DNA of 64,000 nt from an uncultured Clostridia bacterium (lineage in GTDB: Bacteria > Bacillota > Clostridia > Christensenellales > Borkfalkiaceae). Numbering within the stretch: position 1 is the first letter of the stretch; every line of letters starts with the position of its first letter. The stretch covers positions 27,751 to 91,750 of the forward strand of contig CALVLV010000005.1 of NCBI GenBank assembly GCA_944341075.1, read 5' to 3'. The notes beneath the pieces were generated by a model. The model was not told where the DNA came from. It was given only the letters and a program-made list of their open reading frames with translations, and did not search any database. The translations under genes were made by a program, and so were the position numbers. Below, piece by piece: positions 10,310 to 18,344 of this stretch.

Positions 10310-10783
10310 TCAGTTATTTTTCAATTTTTCTATTTGCGTTTCAATATCTTTTATGAATTGCTGCGCCGCGTCAAAGTCGTCCATGTTCGGGCGGCCCTTG
10401 TTTATTCCGCCGAACAGCCCGAAGATGAAGAATGTGCACAATGCTTTGCAACCGAACGAGCCCAAAACATTGCTGCCCTTCGACTTGAGCAACCCGATAA
10501 GTTTTTGGTTATATTTCTTATAGTTGCCCGTAGCGCTCGTGGAAAACACAAACGAGTATTTCGGGGCCTTTTCAAAGCCTTCAACATATTTTAAAAGTTC
10601 CGGTTCGTGTCTGCCGGCGTTTATTCCGCTCGCAAAGCCCACGGCGTCGAACTGTTCAAGGTTATATTTTGCGGCATCCTTAAGTTCAGCTATGGTGAGC
10701 GGAGCGACCTCGGCCATGGCCTCGGCGATCTGCATGGTATTTCCCGTCTTTTCAGAAGATTGTACAATGGCAAGCAGTTTCAT
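10310..10783 (-). CDS. Flavodoxin family protein
   Basis: Small cytoplasmic FMN-binding protein of 157 residues. The phosphate-binding loop of flavodoxins is seen near the N terminus as SEKTGNT (consensus TxTGNT). A FSTSATGNYKKY segment and a GSFGCKALCTF stretch follow the usual beta-alpha order of a flavodoxin fold. The C terminus is lysine-rich and short. It begins 15 bases after the stop of the PadR-type gene on the same strand and must share its transcript. I see no good ribosome site, so translation may depend on coupling. Its redox partner cannot be told from the sequence. It is not a classic iron-limitation flavodoxin; the closest description is the flavodoxin-like NAD(P)H/FMN group. 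Confidence 0.8.
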   Translation of the reverse strand: MKLLAIVQSSEKTGNTMQIAEAMAEVAPLTIAELKDAAKYNLEQFDAVGFASGINAGRHEPELLKYVEGFEKAPKYSFVFSTSATGNYKKYNQKLIGLLKSKGSNVLGSFGCKALCTFFIFGLFGGINKGRPNMDDFDAAQQFIKDIETQIEKLKNN

Positions 10784-10798
10784 ATATTTAACAGTAAG

Positions 10799-12547
10799 TT
10801 ATTTGGTGAACAGATAAAAACTGAGCGTAAATACAGGGATGTTCAGCGCTACTATGCAAGGTATGACCACTTTGGCCATTACGTCTGTAGTGGACGACCA
10901 GTCTACCTGCAGAACAATAGCAAACAGTATTATTATACAGATGAGTATTACCGTGCAGATTACGGATGTAAGTATGTAGCGCAGGTTTGTGGGCTTGCGC
11001 ATGTGGTGACCATATCTTGCGCCGTACAATATTCCGCATACAAGCGCTACCGAGCAACCTATTGCAAGTATGACGATGGGGTAGGCCACTGAAATGTGCA
11101 GATCCTGCCTGAAAAGCAGGGTAAGCGTAAATTCGAGCAGCATTATCACCCACACTATGAGCGAGCACTTGAACAGCGTGGCGCCCTTGTCGTAAGTGGT
11201 CTGCCTTGCGCTGCCTGCGGCGAATGCCTCGTCCGACGTGGTGATTTTAAGTCCGTCAGAAGCAGCCTTCGCGCTCGCGTCGTCGTAGCTGTACACAGTC
11301 GTTCTGACTGCCGCAACGGACTCCGCGGAGGTTACGCGCTCTGTCTGTGCGGGCGGTTCGGGGCTCGGCTGAACGGGAGGAGGGGCTACAGGTTCTGTAC
11401 TCTTGAGCGCGTTTTCATACAGTCTGTCAATAAGGTTTTTATAGTCCCTCTCGGGTTCGGGCCTGTCGGTATAAATGTGTGCCGTTTCCCCGGCAGGCTC
11501 GGGGGCTTCGTCGCGCGGAGCGCCCTCGCCTATAAGTCTTAAATAGTTTTCGTGTGCGACCCTGCGCGCTTCTTCCTCTTCCGAGGTGTGCAGCTGCGAG
11601 GTATAGTCATTCTTTACCGTTCTTTCGGTTGCCTCTGTTTCGGTGTATGTGCTCTCCGAAGCATATGTGGCAGAACTTTCCGCTTTGGGCGTATCTGCGG
11701 GCGCGTCCGCCGTTTCAGTGGAGGTAGCGGCAGAAGTTTCGTCTGTTTTGGCGACTTCGTATACGGTTTCGGACTTGTCGTCAGATACTGTGCTCTCTGT
11801 GCTTTTTCCAGGTTCGCCGGCCGCGTCGTCTGCAACTTCAGTACCTTTCTCCGTTCCGCTTGAAAATACGCCCTCTGAATACCCGAGCGATTTTTCGGTA
11901 GTGCTGTCTGAAATTACTTCAGGTTCATTCTTTTCGGTTTTTTCTTCCGTATCGGCTTTTGCTGATTTTTCGGGGTCGTCCACATATACCGTTTCCGTCT
12001 GCCCTGTCACAGTATATGTGCGCGCCTCAAGTGCGGGAGGATTGGATGTCTCTTGCTTTTCTTCAGGTTGCTTTTTATCTTCCTCGCCGTTTTCGCCGCC
12101 GCCGGTCGGAACCCTTGTGGTGGCCTGTTTGAGCAGTTTGAAGTCTACGGCGGAGGGTGCGGGCTGGCTGAAATCGAAATTGCGGTCAGAAATAAGGCTG
12201 TCTATAACGGTACGGGAATATTCCCATTCGGCCTGATTATGCTCGGCTATTTCCCGTCCCGAGTCGGTCAGTCTGTAATATTTTCTTCTGCCGCCGGCAG
12301 AGACGTCGTTATATTTCCAGTAGGCCTGAATGTAGCCCTGGTTTTCCAGTCTTTTCAGGGCGCTGTAAAGGGTGGGCTGTTTAAGCGTGTATTGCCCGTG
12401 GCTCTTTTCGTTTATCTCTTCTATTATCTCGTAGCCGTATTTGTCTCTGTCGTACAGCGAGCGGAGGATTATGGTATTGATATGTCCCCTGATGATGTCT
12501 GCGCTTACAGAACTTTGGGCTTCAAATTCTTCGGTGTCTTTATCCAT
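10799..12547 (-). CDS. PadR-type winged-helix protein with acidic linker and four C-terminal membrane segments
   Basis: Residues about 17-125 are a PadR-family DNA-binding domain: RSLYDRDKYGYEIIEEI, LKQPTLYSALKRLENQGYI and GRRKYYRLTDSGRE are all typical. A region of about 300 residues follows that is rich in Glu, Thr, Ser, Ala and Lys and shows no fold. The last 130 residues hold four hydrophobic segments (starting near SLIVWVIMLLE, YPIVILAIG, YILTSVICTV and VVIPCIVALN). Ordinary PadR regulators have 100-200 residues and are soluble; this one has 582 and should sit in the membrane with its DNA-binding head in the cytoplasm. It has a consensus promoter and is followed by the flavodoxin. The ligand and target genes are unknown; autoregulation is common in the family. 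Confidence 0.85.
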   Translation of the reverse strand: MDKDTEEFEAQSSVSADIIRGHINTIILRSLYDRDKYGYEIIEEINEKSHGQYTLKQPTLYSALKRLENQGYIQAYWKYNDVSAGGRRKYYRLTDSGREIAEHNQAEWEYSRTVIDSLISDRNFDFSQPAPSAVDFKLLKQATTRVPTGGGENGEEDKKQPEEKQETSNPPALEARTYTVTGQTETVYVDDPEKSAKADTEEKTEKNEPEVISDSTTEKSLGYSEGVFSSGTEKGTEVADDAAGEPGKSTESTVSDDKSETVYEVAKTDETSAATSTETADAPADTPKAESSATYASESTYTETEATERTVKNDYTSQLHTSEEEEARRVAHENYLRLIGEGAPRDEAPEPAGETAHIYTDRPEPERDYKNLIDRLYENALKSTEPVAPPPVQPSPEPPAQTERVTSAESVAAVRTTVYSYDDASAKAASDGLKITTSDEAFAAGSARQTTYDKGATLFKCSLIVWVIMLLEFTLTLLFRQDLHISVAYPIVILAIGCSVALVCGILYGARYGHHMRKPTNLRYILTSVICTVILICIIILFAIVLQVDWSSTTDVMAKVVIPCIVALNIPVFTLSFYLFTK

Positions 12548-12574
12548 TGAAATTATCTCCCGTAATCTGCTTAA

Positions 12575-12603
12575 ATTATATCAAATTGCGCGATTGATGT
12601 CAA
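12575..12603 (-). promoter_or_regulatory. Consensus promoter of the PadR-type gene
   Basis: Read on the minus strand: TTGACA, 17 bases, TATAAT, a perfect sigma-A consensus. The start site would be near 12568, about 20 bases before the ATG. Just upstream (12619-12641) is GTAT...ATAC around a TAGTACTA palindrome, a possible operator. Confidence 0.85.
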
Positions 12604-12722
12604 TAGTTTGATTGTATTTGTAGTACTATGTCATACATAAATGACTCGTGAGGCGCCTTGTCAGCGCTTTAGATGGCTCTTTACGTTCATAGAAACTCGT
12701 TTAAAGTAAATATGGCTATTTA

Positions 12723-12752
12723 TTAGACTTTTTTTGTTGGTGATGGTATAAT
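12723..12752 (+). promoter_or_regulatory. Promoter of the thioesterase gene
   Basis: TTAGAC, 18 bases, TATAAT, about 46 bases before the ATG of the thioesterase gene. The -10 box is perfect, the -35 box is weaker. It is divergent from the PadR promoter. Confidence 0.6.
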
Positions 12753-12798
12753 TAAAAGTGGTATAGTTTATAAAAGGTTTATTTCACAAGGTGAGGAA

Positions 12799-13530
12799 AT
12801 GTACAGAAACATCCGCAAATACGATATAAGGTATACGGACGTTGATTTCAAAGACGATATTAAGCTTTCTTCTCTTATGTCTGTACTTGAAGAATCGGCA
12901 TGCATTTCTGCCGACGAGCTTGGCTTCGGCTACGCCGATATTGCGCCGAGGGGCATAGGTTTTATTCTCGCAAACTGGTACATAAAGCTTGCGCGCCCCA
13001 TAAAGCTTGGCGAACAGCTCACTGTCCACACGTGGCCGATGAAGCCTAAAAATACGATTTTTCTCAGAGAGTTCGAGGTCTATTCCGGCGAAGAAAAGGT
13101 GTGTGTTGCATCTACCCGCTGGTGCATGGTAGACCTTAAAACTTTTGCCGTACTGCCCACGAGCGCGTTCTTCGAGGGCGATACGCGTGAGTATAATGAC
13201 TTCCGCGCAGTTGAATTCAATTCATGGCGCATTGCGCCCGTCAAAGACGGTGAAAAGAGATATGAAAAGATTGTTTCGGTATCAGACTACGACCATTATT
13301 TTCATATGAACAACACCAAGTATGCAGATGTGTGTCTGGACGCGTTCACGGTGGAAGAACTTGACGGAGTGTGCATAGAGGATGTGCAGATAACGTATGT
13401 AAAACAGTGCAAGCGCGGCGAAAAGCTGGAGATCTTCCGCTCTGTTGACGGCGATTTCTGTCTGCTCGAGGGCAGGGTCGGGGATGAACCCAGGGTGCGC
13501 ATGAAGGTAAGGTTCAGAAAAACCCGCTGA
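12799..13530 (+). CDS. Acyl-ACP thioesterase
   Basis: Releases free fatty acid from acyl-carrier protein. The protein has 243 residues and two hot-dog folds, as in the bacterial acyl-ACP thioesterase family related to plant FatA/FatB. The first fold begins with a DIRYTDVDFKDDIKLSSLM strand-helix pattern. The second holds HYFHMNNTKYADVCLDAF near residue 169, where the Asn/His pair of the family catalytic site lies. Start chosen at ATG 12799 after a gtgagg ribosome site. It stands alone between a promoter and a hairpin, next to the divergent PadR-type gene. Chain-length preference cannot be read from sequence. Confidence 0.9.
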   Translation: MYRNIRKYDIRYTDVDFKDDIKLSSLMSVLEESACISADELGFGYADIAPRGIGFILANWYIKLARPIKLGEQLTVHTWPMKPKNTIFLREFEVYSGEEKVCVASTRWCMVDLKTFAVLPTSAFFEGDTREYNDFRAVEFNSWRIAPVKDGEKRYEKIVSVSDYDHYFHMNNTKYADVCLDAFTVEELDGVCIEDVQITYVKQCKRGEKLEIFRSVDGDFCLLEGRVGDEPRVRMKVRFRKTR

Positions 13531-13567
13531 CTGTTGCGGGAGCTTGATTTGTTGCATGGTGATCTGT

Positions 13568-13593
13568 CTGCCCGCCAACGGCGGGCAGTTTGT
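13568..13593 (+). terminator. GC-rich hairpin after the thioesterase gene
   Basis: Nine-base perfect stem ctgcccgcc / ggcgggcag with a three-base loop and a short TTTGTGT tail. It is a plausible but weak intrinsic terminator because the T tract is interrupted. Confidence 0.6.
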
Positions 13594-13631
13594 GTATCGG
13601 TGTGGCGTTACCCTGCTTTATTGATCTTGAT

Positions 13632-14273
13632 ATGGCATTTTGTAAATACGAGCTTATCAGAAGTAAGCGAAAAACATATACGATTAAAGTGACTGAAGAC
13701 AACCGGGTGGTGGTGCGCGCTCCGCTCAACGTATCTGCCGCCGAGGTAGATAAGATAGTGGACGAAAAGCGGGCGTGGATCGAGCGGGTGTTTGCCTTCA
13801 ATAAAAATAACTCTTTAGACAGCGACGACGTCCGCGCCTACCGCTCGGCGTATGTAGGCGGTCAACTGTTGCCCGTTGTTCATTCCCAGAAAAATTATAT
13901 CGGCGGTGGTGCTGTACATGTAACTGGCACGCGCGGTTTTAAGGCGGCGTATGTAAACACGCTTTCGCAGGCCTTTTTAAGCAGTTTTGCCGCACTTCAG
14001 CAGAAAACAGGCATGCGCGCCGCCACGGTCAGGTTACGTTCTTACAGAAGCATGTGGGGCTGTTGCGACGGCGGCTGCAATATATCTTTCAATTTTAAGT
14101 TGCTGATGTTGCCGGTGGAATTGCAGCGCTACGTAATGGTGCACGAGCTGTGCCATACGGTGCACCACGATCATTCTGCGGCATTCTGGGCGGCGGTCGG
14201 CGGACTGATCCCTGACTGGAAAACACTTAGGGCACAGCTTAAGAAATATAGTTTTCTGGTAAAACTGTACTGA
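13632..14273 (+). CDS. YgjP/SprT-like M48-type metallopeptidase family protein
   Basis: Predicted zinc-dependent hydrolase of the YgjP (DUF45) family. The C-terminal half has the metal site HELCH near residue 171, followed by a third His in the HHDHSAAFW stretch, the usual HExxH...H arrangement. RSYRSMWGCCDGGCNISFNFKL is the conserved block just before it, with WG and a strand leading to the active helix. The length of 213 residues is a little short for the family (about 230). I use the ATG at 13632; a TTG at 13590 overlaps the upstream hairpin tail and is unlikely. No good ribosome site is seen. Substrate unknown. Confidence 0.85.
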   Translation: MAFCKYELIRSKRKTYTIKVTEDNRVVVRAPLNVSAAEVDKIVDEKRAWIERVFAFNKNNSLDSDDVRAYRSAYVGGQLLPVVHSQKNYIGGGAVHVTGTRGFKAAYVNTLSQAFLSSFAALQQKTGMRAATVRLRSYRSMWGCCDGGCNISFNFKLLMLPVELQRYVMVHELCHTVHHDHSAAFWAAVGGLIPDWKTLRAQLKKYSFLVKLY

Positions 14274-14327
14274 GCTTCGATGTTTTTTGCCCAAGCGGCG
14301 GCCGAGGCTATTCAATTATAATACATG

Positions 14328-14345
14328 TATGCATAAATATGCAAA
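14328..14345 (+). promoter_or_regulatory. ARG box 1 (ArgR/AhrC operator)
   Basis: TATGCATAAATATGCAAA matches the ARG-box consensus TNTGNATWWWWATNCANA at every defined position. It lies about 80 bases before the -35 box of argG. The arginine repressor is the known ligand of such boxes; that it acts here is inferred. Confidence 0.8.
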
Positions 14346-14358
14346 AATACAGTAATAT

Positions 14359-14385
14359 TGCATAAATTATGCATAATTATACGAA
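14359..14385 (+). promoter_or_regulatory. ARG box 2 with overlapping palindrome
   Basis: 14368-14385 (TATGCATAATTATACGAA) matches the ARG-box consensus with one mismatch. It overlaps a perfect 15-base palindrome, TGCATAAATTATGCA, at 14359-14373. Box starts are 40 bases apart, about four helical turns, which suits two ArgR hexamer half-sites on one face. Confidence 0.75.
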
Positions 14386-14423
14386 ATAATTTTAGAAATA
14401 TTCAGATTGATTGCTGTAAATGC

Positions 14424-14452
14424 TTGACTAAAGACGGTGAGTGTTGTATAAT
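14424..14452 (+). promoter_or_regulatory. Promoter of argG
   Basis: TTGACT, 17 bases, TATAAT. The start site would be near 14459, so the first in-frame ATG at 14441 is not usable. The leader (14460-14503) contains a small hairpin aaggca/tgcctt. Confidence 0.85.
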
Positions 14453-14503
14453 TTTCACGATAAGGCACGAATGCCTTTAAAAAGTGAAATTCGGATGGTT
14501 TTT

Positions 14504-15724
14504 ATGGAAAAGAAGATAAAAAAAGTTGTGCTTGCCTACTCGGGCGGCCTTGATACATCAATAATCATACCCTGGCTGAAGGAGAACTACGACAACTGCG
14601 AAGTAATCGCCGTTTCCGGCGACGTGGGGCAACAGTCTGAGCTTGACGGGCTTGAGGAAAAGGCCCTCAAGACGGGCGCATCCAAACTTTATATAGAGGA
14701 TCTCCGCAAAGAGTTCATTGAAGATTACATATACCCCACCATGAAGGCAGGCGCCGTTTACGAGGGCAAATATCTTCTCGGAACGTCCTTTGCCCGCCCC
14801 GTTATCGCTAAACGGATAGTTGAGATAGCAAAAAAGGAAGGTGCGGACGCCATCTGCCACGGCTGCACGGGTAAGGGCAACGATCAGGTACGTTTTGAGC
14901 TGGCAATAAAGGCGTTTGCGCCCGATATGCCCATAATCGCCCCCTGGCGCATATGGAATATAAAGAGCCGCGACGAGGAGATAGACTATGCCGAGGCGCA
15001 CAACGTGCCCCTCAAGATAAACAGGGAGACAAACTATTCCAAGGATAAGAATCTGTGGCACCTTTCGCACGAAGGGCTTGACCTTGAGGATCCCGCCAAT
15101 GAACCTCAGTACGACAAGATACTCGAGCTTGGCGTTTCCCCCTGGAAGGCACCCGATAAGAGCGCTTACATAACCATTCATTTTGAAAAAGGCGTTCCCA
15201 CGGCAATCGACGGCGAGGCTATGGACAGCGTTTCCATAATAGAAAAGCTCAACAAGGTCGGCGGCGAAAACGGCGTCGGGATAATAGATATGGTCGAAAA
15301 CCGCCTTGTAGGCATGAAGAGCCGCGGCGTATACGAGACCCCCGGCGGCACGATACTCTATGCCGCGCATGAGATACTTGAATCCATCTGCCTTGACAAG
15401 GCAACGGCACACTACAAGCAGCTTATAGCCATAAAGTATGGTGAAATGGTTTATGACGGCCAGTGGTTTACGCCCCTCAGGGAGGCGTTCGACGCGTTTG
15501 TGGATAAGACGCAGGAGACGGTGACGGGCGATGTAAAGCTCCGCATCTACAAAGGCAATGTCATGCCCGCCGGCGTAACTTCGCCAAATTCGCTTTACAG
15601 CGAAGATATTGCAACATTCGGCGAGGATCATTGCTACGATCAGACAGATTCTGCGGGCTTTATCAATCTGTTCGGACTGCCCATAAAGATCAAGGCGCTT
15701 CTCTATCAGAAAAAGCTTAGGTAG
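14504..15724 (+). CDS. argG: Argininosuccinate synthase
   Basis: Joins citrulline and aspartate with ATP to argininosuccinate. It has 406 residues. The N-terminal PP-loop is [40 protein letters not shown] and [10 protein letters not shown] are the conserved substrate-binding blocks. Start at ATG 14504, supported by the promoter position; ATG 14495 is an alternative. First gene of the arg/car cluster, which is led by ARG boxes, so arginine repression is expected. argH, the next step, is not in the window. Confidence 0.97.
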   Translation: MEKKIKKVVLAYSGGLDTSIIIPWLKENYDNCEVIAVSGDVGQQSELDGLEEKALKTGASKLYIEDLRKEFIEDYIYPTMKAGAVYEGKYLLGTSFARPVIAKRIVEIAKKEGADAICHGCTGKGNDQVRFELAIKAFAPDMPIIAPWRIWNIKSRDEEIDYAEAHNVPLKINRETNYSKDKNLWHLSHEGLDLEDPANEPQYDKILELGVSPWKAPDKSAYITIHFEKGVPTAIDGEAMDSVSIIEKLNKVGGENGVGIIDMVENRLVGMKSRGVYETPGGTILYAAHEILESICLDKATAHYKQLIAIKYGEMVYDGQWFTPLREAFDAFVDKTQETVTGDVKLRIYKGNVMPAGVTSPNSLYSEDIATFGEDHCYDQTDSAGFINLFGLPIKIKALLYQKKLR

Positions 15725-15769
15725 TGTTTCCACCGCATTGCGGCGGTTCGGGAGAATATTGTCTTTTGT

Positions 15770-15796
15770 ACAAAGCGGCGCTTTATGCCGCTTTGT
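15770..15796 (+). other. Strong hairpin between argG and argC
   Basis: Perfect ten-base stem acaaagcggc / gccgctttgt with a seven-base loop and no T tract. It may stabilise the argG message 3' end or tune argC expression; function is inferred only from position. Confidence 0.5.
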
Positions 15797-15883
15797 GCTA
15801 TGTTATCGGAGCTTGTATTATACAGGTTCTTTGACGGAAGGTGCGGCAACGCGCAACTTTTCCGCATAAAAAGTGAAGCTGAA

Positions 15884-16819
15884 ATGAAGTACAATGTTTT
15901 TATAGACGGGCGCGAAGGGACTACCGGCCTGCAGATATTCGAAAGACTGGAAAAGCGCCCCGACATCAATATTATTGCCCTGCCGGAGGAGCAGCGTAAA
16001 GATGTTTCCGCGCGAAGGCAATGTATAAATTCGTCCGACATAACCTTTCTCTGTCTGCCTGACGATGCGGCCAGACAGTCCGTTTCGCTCATTGAGAGCG
16101 ACAGGGTGAGGGTGATAGACGCGTCCACCGCGCACAGAACTGCCGAGGGCTGGGTCTACGGCCTGCCCGAAATATCGCCCGAAAGGAAGGGCCAGATAGA
16201 AAAGGCAAAGCGTGTTGCAAATCCGGGCTGCCATGCGACGGGATTTATAACCCTTGTGGCTCCGCTTGTAAAAGGCGGGATACTTGGCGCAGATTATCCG
16301 CTGACCGCGCACTCGGTTACGGGCTATTCAGGCGGTGGCAAAAAGATGATTGCCGAATACGAGGCAAAGGAGAGGAGTGCGGCCCTGTTTTCGCCAAGAC
16401 AATACGGCCTTACGCTTGCGCATAAACACATCCCCGAGATGGTAAAGGAGTGCGGCCTTGCCCATGCCCCGATTTTTAACCCGATCGTAGCCGACTTTTA
16501 TTGCGGCATGTGTGTAACTGTTCCGCTTTATCGCAAGCTTCTGTTGAAGAAATACGGCGCAGATGACATACGTGAATATTTTACAGAGTACTATGCGTCG
16601 CATAATTTTATAAAAGTTGCCCAAAAAGATGAAATTCCTTCCTATTTGCCCGCAAATGAACTTGCAGGCACAAATATGCTGAAGATATATGTTACGGGCA
16701 ACGACGACATGATAAATATGTGCAGCGTGTTCGATAATCTCGGCAAGGGCGCTTCGGGCGCGGCCGTTCAGAACATGAATATAATGCTTGGGTTAGACGA
16801 AACTTTTTCGCTCATCTGA
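15884..16819 (+). CDS. argC: N-acetyl-gamma-glutamyl-phosphate reductase, type 2
   Basis: NADPH-dependent reduction of N-acetylglutamyl phosphate to the semialdehyde. With 311 residues and the short N-terminal VFIDGREGTTGLQI nucleotide loop it belongs to the compact type 2 group (about 310 residues) and not to the 340-residue type 1 common in Bacillus. The active-site Cys is in NPGCHATGF near residue 117, and GYSGGGKKMI is the conserved segment after it. Start taken at ATG 15884; upstream in-frame starts overlap the hairpin region. No strong ribosome site is visible. Confidence 0.95.
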   Translation: MKYNVFIDGREGTTGLQIFERLEKRPDINIIALPEEQRKDVSARRQCINSSDITFLCLPDDAARQSVSLIESDRVRVIDASTAHRTAEGWVYGLPEISPERKGQIEKAKRVANPGCHATGFITLVAPLVKGGILGADYPLTAHSVTGYSGGGKKMIAEYEAKERSAALFSPRQYGLTLAHKHIPEMVKECGLAHAPIFNPIVADFYCGMCVTVPLYRKLLLKKYGADDIREYFTEYYASHNFIKVAQKDEIPSYLPANELAGTNMLKIYVTGNDDMINMCSVFDNLGKGASGAAVQNMNIMLGLDETFSLI

Positions 16820-16924
16820 ATGGTTTTAGCTTGACAATCGGACATTGCAGGTTTGCTTTAAGCTTTTTGTGGCGCTGCAATAACGGCGGAGCTGAAGGGC
16901 GGAACGGAAGAGGTTGTTTATACT

Positions 16925-16977
16925 TTTAATATTTTATATTAAAGTCGATTGACGGCGCGTTTTTTTTGCGTTATAAT
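16925..16977 (+). promoter_or_regulatory. Internal promoter of argJ with adjacent AT-rich palindrome
   Basis: TTGACG (16949), 17 bases, TATAAT (16972-16977). Just upstream at 16925-16943 is a palindrome TTTAATAT-TTT-ATATTAAA, which resembles an operator in placement but does not fit the G/C positions of an ARG box. A second transcript for argJ onward is therefore likely. Confidence 0.75.
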
Positions 16978-17028
16978 CTATAAAAAGCAACGCGCAAGAA
17001 GTGTTTTTGACGGATAATTTTTGGATGT

Positions 17029-18249
17029 ATGAAATCTTTGCGTGAAATTAAAGGCGGTGTCTGCGCGCCCCTCGGGTTCAGGGCGGGCGGCATACATTGC
17101 GGCATAAGGAAAAATAAAGATAAAAAGGACTTTGCGCTTATTTTAAGCGACGTGCCATGTGCGGCGGCGGGCGTGTTTACTTCTAACCTTGTAAAGGGTG
17201 CGCCTGTGGTTGTAGCCGCGCGCAACCTGCAGAACGGTAAGGCGCAGGCCATTATCTGTAACAGCGGCAATGCAAATACCTGCAATAAAGACGGGATAGC
17301 GGTCGCCGAAAAAATGTGCGGACTTGCGGCTGATATTGCAGGCATACCGGCGGACGACGTAATAGTTGCCTCTACGGGCGTGATCGGCGTACCGCTTGAT
17401 ATCGCCCCAATGGAGGGCGCCATAGGCGATTTATATGCCTCCCTCGGCGACAACAGCGACGCGGCCGCCGAAGCCATAATGACTACGGACACCGTTCCAA
17501 AATCGGTTGCGGTGGAGTTTGAAGTCGGCGGCAAGGTCTGCCGCATGGGCGCCATAGCCAAGGGCGTGGGCATGATCTGCCCCAATATGGCAACAACGCT
17601 GATATTTATCACCACCGACGTTAAAATTTCTTCCGCAATGCTTAAAAAGGCGCTTTCGGAAGACGTAAAAAAATCGTTCAACATGGTGAGCATAGACGGC
17701 GACCAGTCGACTAACGATACCTGTTGCATACTTGCCAACGGCCTTGCGGGGAACGACTGCATAGAGGCGGACGGCGCAGATTTTACCGCCCTTAAAAGGG
17801 CGCTCGGCTATTGCACGGTAAAGCTTTCGCGCATGATCGCAAAGGACGGCGAGGGCGCAACAAAGCTTATAGAGTGCAACGTGAGTGGCGCAAGGTCTGT
17901 AAAGATGGCGCGCGGCGTGGCGAGGGCTGTGATAAAGTCTTCGCTGGTAAAGGCCGCCATGTTCGGGGCCGACGCCAATTGGGGCAGGGTGCTCTGCGCC
18001 ATAGGGTACAGCGGCGAAGCCGTCGATCCCGACAAGATAGACGTAAGTTTCCGTTCTGCGGCAGGCGACCTGCCCGTATGCAAGGGCGGCAGCGGAGTGC
18101 CGTTCGACGAAGACTACGCAAAGAGCGTGCTTTCGTGCGACGAGGTGCAGATAAATATAAACCTCAACCTCGGGCGCAACAAGGCGTCGGCATGGGGGTG
18201 CGACCTCACTTACGACTACGTGAAAATAAACGGCGACTACCGCACCTGA
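17029..18249 (+). CDS. argJ: Bifunctional glutamate N-acetyltransferase / ornithine acetyltransferase
   Basis: Moves the acetyl group from N-acetylornithine to glutamate, so the pathway runs as a cycle. The precursor of 406 residues cleaves itself into two chains before a threonine. That site is seen as KGVGMICPNMAT, with Thr at residue 189. The C-terminal GANWGRVLCAIGYSG-type block is also present. Whether it can also use acetyl-CoA (bifunctional form) is not decided by the sequence I can read; the absence of argA nearby makes it plausible. The ribosome site is weak. It has its own promoter. Confidence 0.96.
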   Translation: MKSLREIKGGVCAPLGFRAGGIHCGIRKNKDKKDFALILSDVPCAAAGVFTSNLVKGAPVVVAARNLQNGKAQAIICNSGNANTCNKDGIAVAEKMCGLAADIAGIPADDVIVASTGVIGVPLDIAPMEGAIGDLYASLGDNSDAAAEAIMTTDTVPKSVAVEFEVGGKVCRMGAIAKGVGMICPNMATTLIFITTDVKISSAMLKKALSEDVKKSFNMVSIDGDQSTNDTCCILANGLAGNDCIEADGADFTALKRALGYCTVKLSRMIAKDGEGATKLIECNVSGARSVKMARGVARAVIKSSLVKAAMFGADANWGRVLCAIGYSGEAVDPDKIDVSFRSAAGDLPVCKGGSGVPFDEDYAKSVLSCDEVQININLNLGRNKASAWGCDLTYDYVKINGDYRT

Positions 18250-18344
18250 CCGCAGGCCATAGTTCTTAGCGGGCCTTCGGGAACATGCTTTGGGTGCGGG
18301 TTGCACAATATACAGATTTTTTATACCTGATCGGAGACATTTTG

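Noticed and set aside
11643-12236. Ser/Val-rich frame on the plus strand inside the PadR-type gene
   Set aside because: It is the complement of a Glu/Thr-rich low-complexity linker, which gives stop-free Ser/Val codons by chance.
14441-14503. Longer argG starting at 14441
   Set aside because: That start lies upstream of the predicted transcription start (-10 box at 14447-14452).
14558-15733. 391-codon frame on the minus strand opposite argG
   Set aside because: Complement of a highly conserved gene; composition (many Tyr, Leu, Val, Arg) is typical of a shadow frame.
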